64,000 bases of DNA, from NCBI RefSeq assembly GCF_016925635.1, contig NZ_CP070490.1, forward strand, positions 2,362,001-2,426,000, given 5' to 3'. A program made the position numbers and the translations under genes. The notes under the pieces are model-generated. The model ran no database searches, had not been told where the DNA came from, and was given only the letters and a program-made list of their open reading frames with translations. This document shows, one piece after another, positions 1 through 7,276 of this stretch. This stretch comes from Lysinibacillus fusiformis (lineage in GTDB: Bacteria > Bacillota > Bacilli > Bacillales_A > Planococcaceae). How positions within the stretch are numbered: position 1 is the first letter of the stretch; every line of letters begins with the position of its first letter.

Positions 1-136
1 TCATGTCATACTCGAAGCGCCACACCCAAGTCCATTAAGTGCTTATCGAGGATTCTTCGGTAGTAAACCTTATTCAAAGATTAATCAACAATTAGTGGAG
101 TGGGGCAAGCAGCCAATTGATTGGTGTTTAGAATAG
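1..136 (+). CDS. ung: Uracil-DNA glycosylase, C-terminal end (5' part outside window)
   Basis: Only the last 44 codons are present, read in the frame starting at base 2 and ending at TAG 134-136. The peptide contains [19 protein letters not shown], the conserved C-terminal block of family-1 uracil-DNA glycosylases; the HPSPLS motif carries the catalytic-loop histidine that helps excise uracil from DNA. The gene is followed by small conserved genes in the order seen at ung-ywdF-type loci of Bacillus. The identification rests on this one diagnostic block, so the family is clear although most of the protein lies outside the window. Confidence 0.9.
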   Translation, partial: HVILEAPHPSPLSAYRGFFGSKPYSKINQQLVEWGKQPIDWCLE

Positions 137-211
137 ATTGGCACAAATCGTTTACTTTATACACTTAATTAATCATGATACAGTTAATATAGAAGAAAGT
201 GAGGGACGACG

Positions 212-388
212 ATGAAGGTGAATTGTTTTAAATGTCAATTTTTTAAAGTAACCTGGGACCCTCAAACCCCACGAGCATGTGTAGCTTATGGCTTTAAAAC
301 AAAGCAAATACCATCCGTTGTTGTGAAGCAATCCTCGGGTGTGGATTGTTTAAAATTCGTACCAAAAGTAGAAAGTGGGAGAATGTAA
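212..388 (+). CDS. Small cysteine-containing conserved protein
   Basis: A 58-residue ORF starts at ATG 212 behind AAAGTGAGGG and stops at TAA 386-388, overlapping the next gene's ATG by one base. It has an N-terminal CxxC (NCFKCQFF) plus later cysteines in RACVAYGFK and VDCLKF, suggesting a small metal-binding fold; metal binding is inferred only from the cysteine spacing. As far as I recall, homologues with this CxxC-GFK-C layout occur next to ung in many Bacillales and are sometimes labelled uracil-DNA glycosylase because of that position. They have no glycosylase domain. Function unknown; the ORF itself is well supported by its RBS, overlap and conservation. Confidence 0.75.
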   Translation: MKVNCFKCQFFKVTWDPQTPRACVAYGFKTKQIPSVVVKQSSGVDCLKFVPKVESGRM

Positions 389-654
389 TGATTTCTTATC
401 AAGCCGTTATACAGCAACTTGAAAAACAATTATCTAGTGCAAAAAATGCGGGGAATGATCAGCAAATTCGTGAGGCCCTTACAGCCATCAGAGCATTATG
501 TGATGTGGTGTTAGATTCTCCAGGTGATACAGCATCTATCACTCCCCATAAGCATGTACCGCAGATGCTTGTAACAGAGTCAAAACCATCCACTTTATAT
601 ACAGCAAAGATTGAAGAAGATGGAGCAAATGGTGATTCCATTTTTGATTTTTAA
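388..654 (+). CDS. ywdI: YwdI family protein
   Basis: The ORF is open from a TTG at 346, but ATG 388 is preferred because it forms a TAATG junction with the previous gene and begins the conserved-looking part (MISYQAVIQQLEKQL). The product has 88 residues. An N-terminal amphipathic, probably coiled-coil stretch covers about residues 5-45, and an acidic, glycine-rich tail ends in SIFDF. It matches the small YwdI-type proteins found between ung and ywdK in Bacillus. No catalytic motif is visible and the function is not known. Tight packing suggests co-transcription with ung and ywdK. Confidence 0.7.
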   Translation: MISYQAVIQQLEKQLSSAKNAGNDQQIREALTAIRALCDVVLDSPGDTASITPHKHVPQMLVTESKPSTLYTAKIEEDGANGDSIFDF

Positions 655-681
655 TTCATTTAAAAGGTAGGGTAACGAGAA

Positions 682-1062
682 ATGAAAAGATTTATCGTGA
701 CAGGTGCTCTTCATGGCCTATTAGCAGTGGCATTCGGTGCATTCGGTGCACATGCTTTAAAGGAAGTTTTAGATGAATATAGTCAAGGTATTTGGGAAAC
801 GGCTGTGCAATATCAAATGTTTCACGCTACTGGATTACTAGTTATTGGTCTATTAATGAGCTCTAAATTATTAGGTGAAGTAAAACAATTAAATCTAGCA
901 GGAATATTCTTTAATCTTGGCATTGTTTTCTTTTCTGGTAGCTTATATGTGCTAGCAATAAGTGGTATTAAAGTATTGGGAGCTATTACACCAATTGGTG
1001 GTGTACTATTTTTAGCTGGATGGCTACTTATTATTTTAACTGCTCTCAAACATGCTCGTTAA
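682..1062 (+). CDS. ywdK: DUF423 small membrane protein (YwdK-like)
   Basis: This 126-residue protein has four predicted membrane helices (about residues 5-25, 45-63, 70-92 and 98-120). It carries the family's N-terminal GALHGLLAVAFGAFGAHAL block and central YQMFHATGLL motif typical of DUF423 (YwdK/YgdD) inner-membrane proteins. The molecular function of the family is unknown. It lies 27 bases after ywdI, apparently the last gene of the ung operon, since a strong hairpin with a T-run follows directly. The length equals that of the family. Confidence 0.85.
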   Translation: MKRFIVTGALHGLLAVAFGAFGAHALKEVLDEYSQGIWETAVQYQMFHATGLLVIGLLMSSKLLGEVKQLNLAGIFFNLGIVFFSGSLYVLAISGIKVLGAITPIGGVLFLAGWLLIILTALKHAR

Positions 1063-1071
1063 TTTTAAATT

Positions 1072-1106
1072 GACTCTCTTACATGATTTGTAGGAGAGTT
1101 TTTCTT
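1072..1106 (+). terminator. Rho-independent terminator after ywdK
   Basis: ACTCTC-T-TACA pairs with TGTA-G-GAGAGT around a short loop, followed by TTTTTCTTT. It closes the ung-ywdK operon. Confidence 0.85.
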
Positions 1107-1225
1107 TGTTATCAGTCATTTTCTAAAGATAGCAATTTAAATCCTATCCATTTTGTAAGAATTTATAGTACACTACTAATATTACTTGCAATATTTCGAA
1201 AATATCAAAAGTGAGGTTATGTAGT

Positions 1226-2401
1226 ATGGAAAAACTATTTGCATTAATAGATGCAAACTATGATGAGATGGTAGGGATTCGTCGTCATTTACATCAATAT
1301 CCTGAATTATCCTTTGAAGAAGTGGAAACGCCAGCCTATATAGCTGCTTTTCATAGAGAATTGGGTCATGAGGTTCGTGAAGGAGTGGGAGAACGTGGTG
1401 TCGTAGCGATATTACGTGGTGGAAAGCCTGGTAAAACAGTAGCATTGCGAGCTGATTTTGACGCATTAGCGATACAAGAGGAGAATGATGTACCGTATCA
1501 ATCTAAAATAGCTGGAAAAATGCATGCTTGTGGACATGATGGACATACAGCTACATTACTTGGACTAGCTAAGGCACTGAATGCGATGAAGGACGAAATT
1601 GCTGGCAATGTGGTATTTATTCATCAGCATGCAGAGGAAGTAGCACCAGGTGGAGCTAAGCCGGTGATAGAGGATGGTTGTTTAGATGGCGTAGATGTAA
1701 TTTTTGGTACGCATTTATGGGCGCCTACACCATTAGGAGAAATTTTAGTGAAAGATGGAGCCATTATGGCAGCTGCAGATAAAGTAGAAATCACGGTTCA
1801 AGGGAAGGGTGGACATGGCGCAGAGCCGCATCATTCCATTGATGCTGTTACCCTTGCCTCACAATTTGTCGTCAATGCTCAACAGCTTGTTTCAAGACGT
1901 ATTGATCCATTGAAATCAGCTGTTTTAACAATTGGTCATTTTGAGGCCATTAATCCGTTTAATGTTATTGCTGATCGAGTAGTATTGGCAGGAACAATTC
2001 GTACGTTTGAAGAAGAAGTACGCACACAAATGGAGCAAGAGTTAGAAGCGGTATTGAATGCGACTTGTCTGGCATTTGGGGCTAGTTACGAATATCGTTA
2101 CACAAGAGGTTATCCACCTGTTTATAACCATCAGAAAGAAACAGAGTTTGTGGCACAGTTGGCGTCGACTGTCCCAGGTGTAGAGCAAGTAATAACATGT
2201 CCACCATTTATGATTGGGGAAGACTTTGCGTATTATTTAGAAAAAGTACCAGGCACATTTTTCTTCACAGGGGCGAAAAAGCCAGAATGGGAAAAGGCCT
2301 ATCCGCATCATCATGCACGCTTTGATTTTGATGAACGTGCAATGCTCATAGCAGCGAAAACCTTAGGTAAAGCAACTTTAACGTATCTAATAGAAAATTA
2401 A
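1226..2401 (+). CDS. M20-family amidohydrolase (aminoacylase / IAA-amino acid hydrolase type)
   Basis: A 391-residue zinc-dependent amidohydrolase of the M20D group, which cleaves N-acyl amino acids. Visible signatures are the N-terminal RRHLHQYPELSFEE block, ALRADFDALAIQE and MHACGHDGHTA (metal ligands near residue 100), HQHAEEVAPGGA with the catalytic glutamate, and GEDFAYYLEKVPG near the C-terminus. ATG 1226 is chosen over the in-frame GTG at 1211 because GTGAGGTT at 1211-1218 is its ribosome-binding site. It is a single gene between two terminators. The substrate cannot be read from sequence; YhaA/AmhX-like aminoacylases and N-acetyl-diaminopimelate deacetylases are alternatives within the same family. 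Confidence 0.85.
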   Translation: MEKLFALIDANYDEMVGIRRHLHQYPELSFEEVETPAYIAAFHRELGHEVREGVGERGVVAILRGGKPGKTVALRADFDALAIQEENDVPYQSKIAGKMHACGHDGHTATLLGLAKALNAMKDEIAGNVVFIHQHAEEVAPGGAKPVIEDGCLDGVDVIFGTHLWAPTPLGEILVKDGAIMAAADKVEITVQGKGGHGAEPHHSIDAVTLASQFVVNAQQLVSRRIDPLKSAVLTIGHFEAINPFNVIADRVVLAGTIRTFEEEVRTQMEQELEAVLNATCLAFGASYEYRYTRGYPPVYNHQKETEFVAQLASTVPGVEQVITCPPFMIGEDFAYYLEKVPGTFFFTGAKKPEWEKAYPHHHARFDFDERAMLIAAKTLGKATLTYLIEN

Positions 2402-2415
2402 ATATAGCGAATGAT

Positions 2416-2471
2416 AAAAATCCGCATACGCTCATCGACTTTTTTGGTGAGTGAGTGTATTGCGGATTTTT
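2416..2471. terminator. Bidirectional terminator between the amidohydrolase gene and gerQ
   Basis: AAAAATCCGCA (2416-2426) pairs with TGCGGATTTTT (2461-2471), extended inward by CTCA/TGAG pairs. A-run and T-run on the two sides allow it to serve both convergent genes. Confidence 0.85.
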
Positions 2472-2487
2472 ACACTAGAAGATTGAA

Positions 2488-2826
2488 TTATGGATTTTGA
2501 TTAAAGTAGGCCATTTCCTCATCATACTCAGCAAAATCGAAATAAATCATAGGGAAAAGAAAACGATGATTGGATTTAAGTTCACGAATTATGACATGGT
2601 CTCTACCAGCGGCTTCTACCACACCACGAACAGTTTTTGTGTTTTTCCCCTGCTCCACTGCATGCTCAAAAGAAAAATGGAAGGTAGCAGGTTTTCCACG
2701 ATTCAATCGTAAAATATTTTCTATATAGGACTCTTCACGGCCAGGTGGTCGCCCGCTTGGAAGTGTGACTGGAGGAGGAGTCATTTGTTGTTGCGTTGTT
2801 GGTGTCCAATAATAAGGCATCATCAA
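2488..2826 (-). CDS. gerQ: Spore coat protein GerQ
   Basis: The 112-residue product has a proline/glutamine-rich N-terminus (YYWTPTTQQQMTPPP) followed by the conserved SYIENILRLNRGKPATFHFS and DHVIIRE regions of GerQ. In B. subtilis GerQ is an inner-coat protein cross-linked by transglutaminase and needed to localise the cortex-lytic enzyme CwlJ. The lysines and glutamines here fit a cross-linking substrate. It lies immediately downstream of cwlJ on the same strand, as in B. subtilis but in inverted order. Expression in the mother cell during sporulation is inferred from the family, not from a promoter I can see. Confidence 0.9.
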   Translation of the reverse strand: MMMPYYWTPTTQQQMTPPPVTLPSGRPPGREESYIENILRLNRGKPATFHFSFEHAVEQGKNTKTVRGVVEAAGRDHVIIRELKSNHRFLFPMIYFDFAEYDEEMAYFNQNP

Positions 2827-2845
2827 TTATCAACCTACTTTCTTT

Positions 2846-3271
2846 TTAAATTTGAGGACAATCTTGTTCAGTTGGCGAGAAAAAACAATGAGATTTGAAT
2901 CTGCCAGTATTCCATTGGCCATACCATTGTGCAGGACAATCACCTGCTGGCATGAAAAACCACAAAGAGCGGGTAGCTGGATGAAATCTTTCACCCTGAA
3001 TAACCCTTTTAGCTAACCGAATATCTTGATCACGTGCTCGCTGATAAAAATAACCCTTTTGTGTTGCCTCAAAGCCTCCCGGACGTTGATAAACCATTTG
3101 TTCAATTGTTCGAATATCACCAAAATCTAAACAATCACCTCTTACACGATTAACGCCAACATTCCCAACCATCAGCATGCCCAACTCTCCTTCACCTTCT
3201 GCTTCGGCACGCATTAGCCTTGCGAGTAGGGCTGTCTGTGCATCATTCGTCTTAATAACAGCGATTTTCAT
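2846..3271 (-). CDS. cwlJ: Spore cortex-lytic cell wall hydrolase CwlJ
   Basis: A 141-residue hydrolase with the SleB/CwlJ signature: RLMRAEAEGEGELGMLMVGN holds the catalytic glutamate region, followed by GGFEATQKGYFYQRARDQD and the C-terminal CPAQWYGQWNTGRFKSHCFF. CwlJ degrades cortex peptidoglycan during germination and is localised by GerQ. The start at 3271 aligns with the B. subtilis N-terminus. Its GGAGG is, however, only one base from the ATG, unusually close; an ATG 14 codons upstream (3313) or a non-AUG codon two codons downstream are the alternatives. Like B. subtilis CwlJ it lacks a signal peptide. Confidence 0.9.
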   Translation of the reverse strand: MKIAVIKTNDAQTALLARLMRAEAEGEGELGMLMVGNVGVNRVRGDCLDFGDIRTIEQMVYQRPGGFEATQKGYFYQRARDQDIRLAKRVIQGERFHPATRSLWFFMPAGDCPAQWYGQWNTGRFKSHCFFSPTEQDCPQI

Positions 3272-3517
3272 ACCTCCTCGCAGACAGTATATGCATGAAG
3301 GTATTGTAGACATGTTCAATTTTGTTAAGAAAGACAATCACACATTAAAGTTACTATGCATATAGTAGTAATAACGACAAGTACGTAGAAAATACTTCGA
3401 AACCCTGCAAGACCGATAGTTTTTTTATCAAAACGGGTAAATAGAAAAAAATAGAATTAGGGGAACGTGAGATCAAATGAATTGCATGTGTATCCAATAC
3501 ATGTGAGGTGATGGCTT

Positions 3518-3688
3518 ATGGAAATTGGGGTTTGGTTTGGAATTTTATTAAGTGCAGTACTAGCTTTTCTATTAGGGGAGTTTTATGGACAGCCGCTCCA
3601 TTGGTATCTCTTTATTGTCATTATTGTGATCGGTTTTTTTATTCAAACGGTTATCTTAATTTTAAAAGTAAAGGACGAGAGCTCTTAA
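3518..3688 (+). CDS. Small two-helix membrane protein, paralogue of 3960-4142
   Basis: A 56-residue ORF runs from ATG 3518 (RBS TGAGGTG, about 9 bases upstream) to TAA 3688. Two hydrophobic segments (about residues 6-20 and 29-50) flank EFYGQPLHWYLF, and the tail is charged (KVKDESS). It resembles the next gene (3960-4142): both have SA-LA, E-(F/Y)Y-QP-WYL, GFFI and a hydrophobic IL stretch at matching positions. That paralogy identifies this frame as the real one; an overlapping frame (3511-3720) gives no such match. Function unknown; probably an integral membrane protein. Confidence 0.75.
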   Translation: MEIGVWFGILLSAVLAFLLGEFYGQPLHWYLFIVIIVIGFFIQTVILILKVKDESS

Positions 3689-3721
3689 TGAAGTATGTAG
3701 AAGAAAAGTGTTGGGATTAAG

Positions 3722-3753
3722 AAAGTGTCATCGCAGAAGGATGGCACTTTTTT
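3722..3753 (+). terminator. Terminator after the first small membrane gene
   Basis: AAGTGTCATC pairs with GATGGCACTT around GCAGAAG and is followed by TTTTTTA. Confidence 0.75.
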
Positions 3754-3959
3754 ATGTTGGGTGAGTAAATTTTTTCGTGTGGAAAGCGAAGTATCAGGAA
3801 AAAAGACTGCTCCTTAATAGGGGATGAATGCTTGTTTTAGCTGCTATTTCGACGAGACATCATTATTTTTATGGAAACCTTAGCCTTACAAGTATATTAA
3901 AAATATACCGAGACATACTAAAATTGACTTTATTTTTGTTTGTATGAAGGAGCGTTTCC

Positions 3960-4142
3960 ATGCGTATTTTTAGTATGTTTGTAGCAATCATTATCAGCGC
4001 TTTTCTAGCAGTTGGAATAGCAGAATATTATCATCAACCATATAATTGGTATTTAGTTTTTCTTATGATGCTAACTGGATTTTTTATTCACATCATTATT
4101 TTAATATTTGAATCCGAGAATGCTGAAGAAAACGAAATTTAA
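3960..4142 (+). CDS. Small two-helix membrane protein, paralogue of 3518-3688
   Basis: This 60-residue protein starts at ATG 3960 behind GAAGGAG. Two membrane segments (about residues 3-21 and 31-51) are separated by EYYHQPYNWY, and the C-terminus is acidic (ESENAEENEI). Roughly 40 percent of its positions match the protein at 3518-3688, so the pair is a tandem duplication. No known family is recognised. A strong terminator overlaps its stop codon, and a 270-base gap with its own terminator precedes it, so the two copies are probably transcribed separately. Confidence 0.75.
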   Translation: MRIFSMFVAIIISAFLAVGIAEYYHQPYNWYLVFLMMLTGFFIHIIILIFESENAEENEI

Positions 4143-4177
4143 AAATGCGAGTCCATATTGGCGGACTCGCATTTTTA
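4141..4177. terminator. Bidirectional terminator between the small membrane gene and hemQ
   Basis: AAAAATGCGAGTCC pairs perfectly with GGACTCGCATTTTT around ATATTGGC. Confidence 0.93.
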
Positions 4178-4185
4178 ATGAGCTA

Positions 4186-4935
4186 TTAAACAGTTAAGAA
4201 TTTAACCAATTTATCGTTATCAAGTAGGTTTCCGACGAAGAATTCACCAAACTCGCCGTAGCGTGCTGACACTTCGTCAAAGCGCATTTCATATACTAAT
4301 TTTTTGAATTGTAGTACGTCATCAGCAAATAAAGTTACGCCCCATTCATGATCATCGAAGCCTACAGAGCCAGTGATAATTTGTTTTACTTTACCAGCAT
4401 AGCCGCGACCAATCATTCCATGAGAACGCATTAATGATTTACGCTCATCCATTGATAGCATGTACCAGTTGTCGTTCCCTTGACGGCGTTTATCCATTGG
4501 ATAGAAGCATACATATTTAGCACGTGGAAGTTCTGGATATAGACGTGCACGTACATGTGGATTTTGGTAAGGATCTTCATTTGATTCGCCAGCTAAATAG
4601 TTTGAAAGCTCTACAACAGATACATAAGAATATGTAGGAATTGTAAAATCTGCTATAGCTAATTTATTGAATTCTGCTTCAAGCTCTTGTAACTCATCCA
4701 TTGTTTCACGCAATGTCATAATCATAAAGTCAGCTTTTTGACCAACGATTGCATAAAAGGCATGAGCACCTGTTTTAGCCACGTCTGCTTCGTTCAGTTT
4801 TTCTAAATATGCAACAAATTCCTCTACTGCTGCTTGACGTTCCTCTGCAGAAACAAGTTTCCAAGAAGCCCAGTCGATTGAGCGGAAATCATGTAAAGCG
4901 TACCAACCATCTAACGTAATTGCTGCTTCATTCAT
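4186..4935 (-). CDS. hemQ: Coproheme decarboxylase HemQ
   Basis: A 249-residue chlorite-dismutase-fold protein that converts coproheme III to protoheme, the last step of the Gram-positive coproporphyrin-dependent heme pathway. The diagnostic block [20 protein letters not shown] contains the catalytic tyrosine (Tyr145), and RSHGMIGR contains the axial heme histidine (His172). The start at 4935 follows AAAGGAGTG; an upstream in-frame GTG/ATG (to 4968) would precede that RBS and is rejected. It faces away from lipL, as in the ywfI region of B. subtilis, but the phosphotransacetylase gene usually found between them is absent. Confidence 0.93.
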   Translation of the reverse strand: MNEAAITLDGWYALHDFRSIDWASWKLVSAEERQAAVEEFVAYLEKLNEADVAKTGAHAFYAIVGQKADFMIMTLRETMDELQELEAEFNKLAIADFTIPTYSYVSVVELSNYLAGESNEDPYQNPHVRARLYPELPRAKYVCFYPMDKRRQGNDNWYMLSMDERKSLMRSHGMIGRGYAGKVKQIITGSVGFDDHEWGVTLFADDVLQFKKLVYEMRFDEVSARYGEFGEFFVGNLLDNDKLVKFLTV

Positions 4936-5030
4936 TATTGAAAACACTCCTTTATAAGTGAATACCATTCAAAAATTAGTTTATCATAGTTTGTACAAAA
5001 TCCCTAAGTTCATGATAGTAATTCACGAAT

Positions 5031-5058
5031 TTGACACCAACTAAAGATAATGTATTCT
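5031..5058 (+). promoter_or_regulatory. Sigma-A-type promoter for lipL
   Basis: TTGACA (5031-5036), 16-bp spacer, TATTCT (5053-5058), ending 33 bases before the ATG. The -35 is a consensus match; the -10 is weaker. Confidence 0.55.
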
Positions 5059-5091
5059 AAAGAGAAGAGATGTAATTAGAGGAGTACCAAT

Positions 5092-5925
5092 ATGAAACAT
5101 ATTTTACAACAGCCAATTTGGCGTTATTATGATCAATCCATTAGTGCGAAGCAAAGATCACCGCTTGAATCTTTTGCAACGGATGATACGTTGTGCCAAT
5201 TAGTTGGTCAATTGACGTCCCCACCCACAATTCGTACATGGGTTCATGAAGCATCTGTTGTGCTCGGTATTCAAGATCATCGTTTGCCCTATGTCCAGCA
5301 AGGTATGGAATTACTAGAATCGAGAGGCTATCATCCTATCGTTCGTAACTCTGGTGGCTTAGCAGTTGTACTAGATGAAGGGGTTCTCAATATTTCTATT
5401 GTATTGTCTGAACAAAAAGAGTCACTCAGTATAAACGATGGCTATGATGTGATGGTTGATCTTGTGAAGGGATTGTTCCCAGAAGTAGCTGATAAAATTG
5501 AGGCTTATGAAATTGTCGGCTCTTATTGCCCAGGTTCTTATGATTTAAGTATTGAAGGGAAAAAATTTGCTGGCATTTCACAAAGACGCTTACGTCAAGG
5601 GGTGGCAGTGCAAATTTATTTATGTATTGAAGGAAGTGGCTCGCAACGCGCGGCACTTATTCGTGACTTTTATGACGTAAGCTTACGACAAGAGGAAACA
5701 AAATTCACTTACCCTCAAATCGTGCCTGAAGTAATGGCTTCTTTATCAGAGCTTGTTGACCCGAAGTTAACAGTAGAAGCGGTCGTTATTCGTTTGCAGC
5801 AACTACTTTATCATTTGGCCCAAGAAGTTCGTCCGCAATCATTCTATGATGAAGAAATAACGTTGTACGGTTTCTATTTACAGCGTGTTTTTGAGCGCAA
5901 TGCGAAAATGCTTGAACGGAAGTAA
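5092..5925 (+). CDS. lipL: Octanoyl-[GcvH]:protein N-octanoyltransferase LipL
   Basis: This 277-residue amidotransferase belongs to the biotin/lipoate ligase fold. It moves octanoyl groups from GcvH to the E2 subunits of 2-oxoacid dehydrogenases, which LipA then converts to lipoyl groups. Visible are RNSGGLAVVLDEGVLNIS (substrate pocket), GSYCPGSYDLSIEGKKFAG with the nucleophile Cys146, and the following QRR. B. subtilis LipL (YwfL) has the same layout and position. Start ATG 5092 follows GAGGAG. The LipM-type octanoyltransferase is the nearest relative, but locus and motif spacing favour LipL. Confidence 0.9.
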   Translation: MKHILQQPIWRYYDQSISAKQRSPLESFATDDTLCQLVGQLTSPPTIRTWVHEASVVLGIQDHRLPYVQQGMELLESRGYHPIVRNSGGLAVVLDEGVLNISIVLSEQKESLSINDGYDVMVDLVKGLFPEVADKIEAYEIVGSYCPGSYDLSIEGKKFAGISQRRLRQGVAVQIYLCIEGSGSQRAALIRDFYDVSLRQEETKFTYPQIVPEVMASLSELVDPKLTVEAVVIRLQQLLYHLAQEVRPQSFYDEEITLYGFYLQRVFERNAKMLERK

Positions 5926-5951
5926 AAGGTTGATTATATGAAATAAAAAAA

Positions 5952-5980
5952 GCGATGCGGCTAATTTAGCGCATCGCCAT
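5952..5980. terminator. Terminator between lipL and rsfA, overlapping the rsfA 3' end
   Basis: GCGATGCG pairs with CGCATCGC around a loop containing the rsfA stop codon. An A-run lies on the left and a short T-run on the right, so it can serve both convergent genes. Confidence 0.75.
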
Positions 5981-6611
5981 TTTCTGGTTGATAAATAGAA
6001 CTGCTTGTTACAAGATTTCCGTTTTTCTCCATTTTAAAAACAGGTGCAATTCGCTCTTCCTCTTCATCAAGCGTAACGAGACGTCTAGCGCGATTCATAA
6101 TTTGAACAAATTGCTCGTAATCTTTGCGGATCGCTCGATTTTCTTCTTCTAATTTTGTAATGGTTTTCTCTAGTTTTTTATTTTTCTCAGATGTTACATG
6201 TACTAGTTGTCGCCATTTTGAAGATTCATTTCCTACTTCACCAGAATGCTGTAAACGTAGTAAATAAGCTATGACAATATCAAGAGAAAGAGCGGATAGC
6301 GGAATTGACTTTCCTTCAGCAGCACTATTATTTACTGTAAACATGCTAGAAGTACGGCGTCTTGCTGGGGCTCCCAACACTCGCATTCTCTCTTTTCTTT
6401 CCTTTTTAGCTTCTGCTAATTGTCCCTCGTATTCTTTACGAACAACAGCATTCCAACGAAAACCACAGGCTGCCGCAGTACGATTTAATGCATCACCCGC
6501 TTCTTCGAAGGCATTTAGCTGTGTGCTGCCCTCTGTTACATGACGGATTACCGCTTCTGCTAGTAATTCATCGTTTTCTTTTAACCAAGCATCTTGTCTT
6601 ATTTTACTCAT
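5961..6611 (-). CDS. rsfA: RsfA-family prespore transcription factor
   Basis: The 216-residue protein starts with [20 protein letters not shown], then [19 protein letters not shown], a Myb/SANT-like DNA-binding helix-turn-helix typical of RsfA. In B. subtilis RsfA is made under sigma-F and tunes the sigma-F regulon in the forespore. Residues about 140-180 ([19 protein letters not shown]) form a clear coiled coil, probably for dimerisation. It is a single gene; an RBS AGGTGGGAGG lies upstream of the start (complement of 6612-6630). Other Bacillus paralogues of RsfA exist, so orthology is inferred from locus and motif. Confidence 0.85.
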   Translation of the reverse strand: MSKIRQDAWLKENDELLAEAVIRHVTEGSTQLNAFEEAGDALNRTAAACGFRWNAVVRKEYEGQLAEAKKERKERMRVLGAPARRRTSSMFTVNNSAAEGKSIPLSALSLDIVIAYLLRLQHSGEVGNESSKWRQLVHVTSEKNKKLEKTITKLEEENRAIRKDYEQFVQIMNRARRLVTLDEEEERIAPVFKMEKNGNLVTSSSIYQPENGDALN

Positions 6612-6847
6612 ATTAAAATCCTCCCACCTTTATCTGGAACTTGTTATTTAAGATTAGCATGACCAATCTTTTAACCTTTTATTCATCTATGTAGAAGGAA
6701 TTATGCTTGAATAGAAGGGGAAAAGTGCGATACAATACCCGATGTAGGTTTGTGCACATGCTGCATACTTAAATATGTGAAGGTCATGTGTTCAATAGAG
6801 CGAGATTATGTTTGAAAAAATACTATATAGAAAGGGTTGTTGACAAA

Positions 6848-7072
6848 ATGGCAAACGAATTTAAAGTTTGCGATGAATGTCAGGCCGTTAACTTAAAGAC
6901 GTTAATTCCAAAATTAAAGGAAATCGATCCTGATGCAACCATCGAAATTGGCTGTCATTCTTACTGTGGTCCAGGACGCAAAAAGACATTTACCTTTGTA
7001 AATAGCCGCCCAGTTGCTGCATTAACAGAAGATGAACTAATGGAAAAGGTTTTAGCAAAATTAAAAAAGTAA
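6848..7072 (+). CDS. DUF1450 family protein (YuzB-like)
   Basis: A 74-residue protein with VCDECQAVN near the N-terminus and [14 protein letters not shown] in the middle, the four-cysteine pattern of DUF1450. The second motif resembles thioredoxin-like ferredoxin folds, and an iron-sulfur or zinc site is plausible but unproven. ATG 6848 is chosen over the in-frame upstream extension (to 6788) because the family starts at the VCDEC region and GAAAGGG lies upstream. Single gene with a hairpin after it. Confidence 0.8.
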   Translation: MANEFKVCDECQAVNLKTLIPKLKEIDPDATIEIGCHSYCGPGRKKTFTFVNSRPVAALTEDELMEKVLAKLKK

Positions 7073-7079
7073 AATGAAA

Positions 7080-7109
7080 AGCTATCTCTACTTGAGGGGA
7101 TAGTTTTTG
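7080..7109 (+). terminator. Probable terminator after the DUF1450 gene
   Basis: CTATCTC pairs (one wobble) with GGGATAG, followed by TTTTTGTTTT. A weak stem but a good T-run. Confidence 0.55.
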
Positions 7110-7276
7110 TTTTGCTTATTTTTATATGTTGAGAAATTAGACCAATGTAGATTTAAAAATAATGATGAAAGTAATGGAAATAGGTTGTTAATATCTATAG
7201 AAAAATGGCAATAAGTATGCTAGTCCTAGATTTATCGCATATAATAGAACTACAACAAAATGGGGGTGCTATCCAA

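Noticed and set aside
3511..3720. A 69-70 codon frame overlapping the small membrane gene at 3518-3688
   Set aside because: It has no relationship to the neighbouring paralogue and mixed composition; the 3518 frame matches the paralogue and has well-placed RBS and helices.
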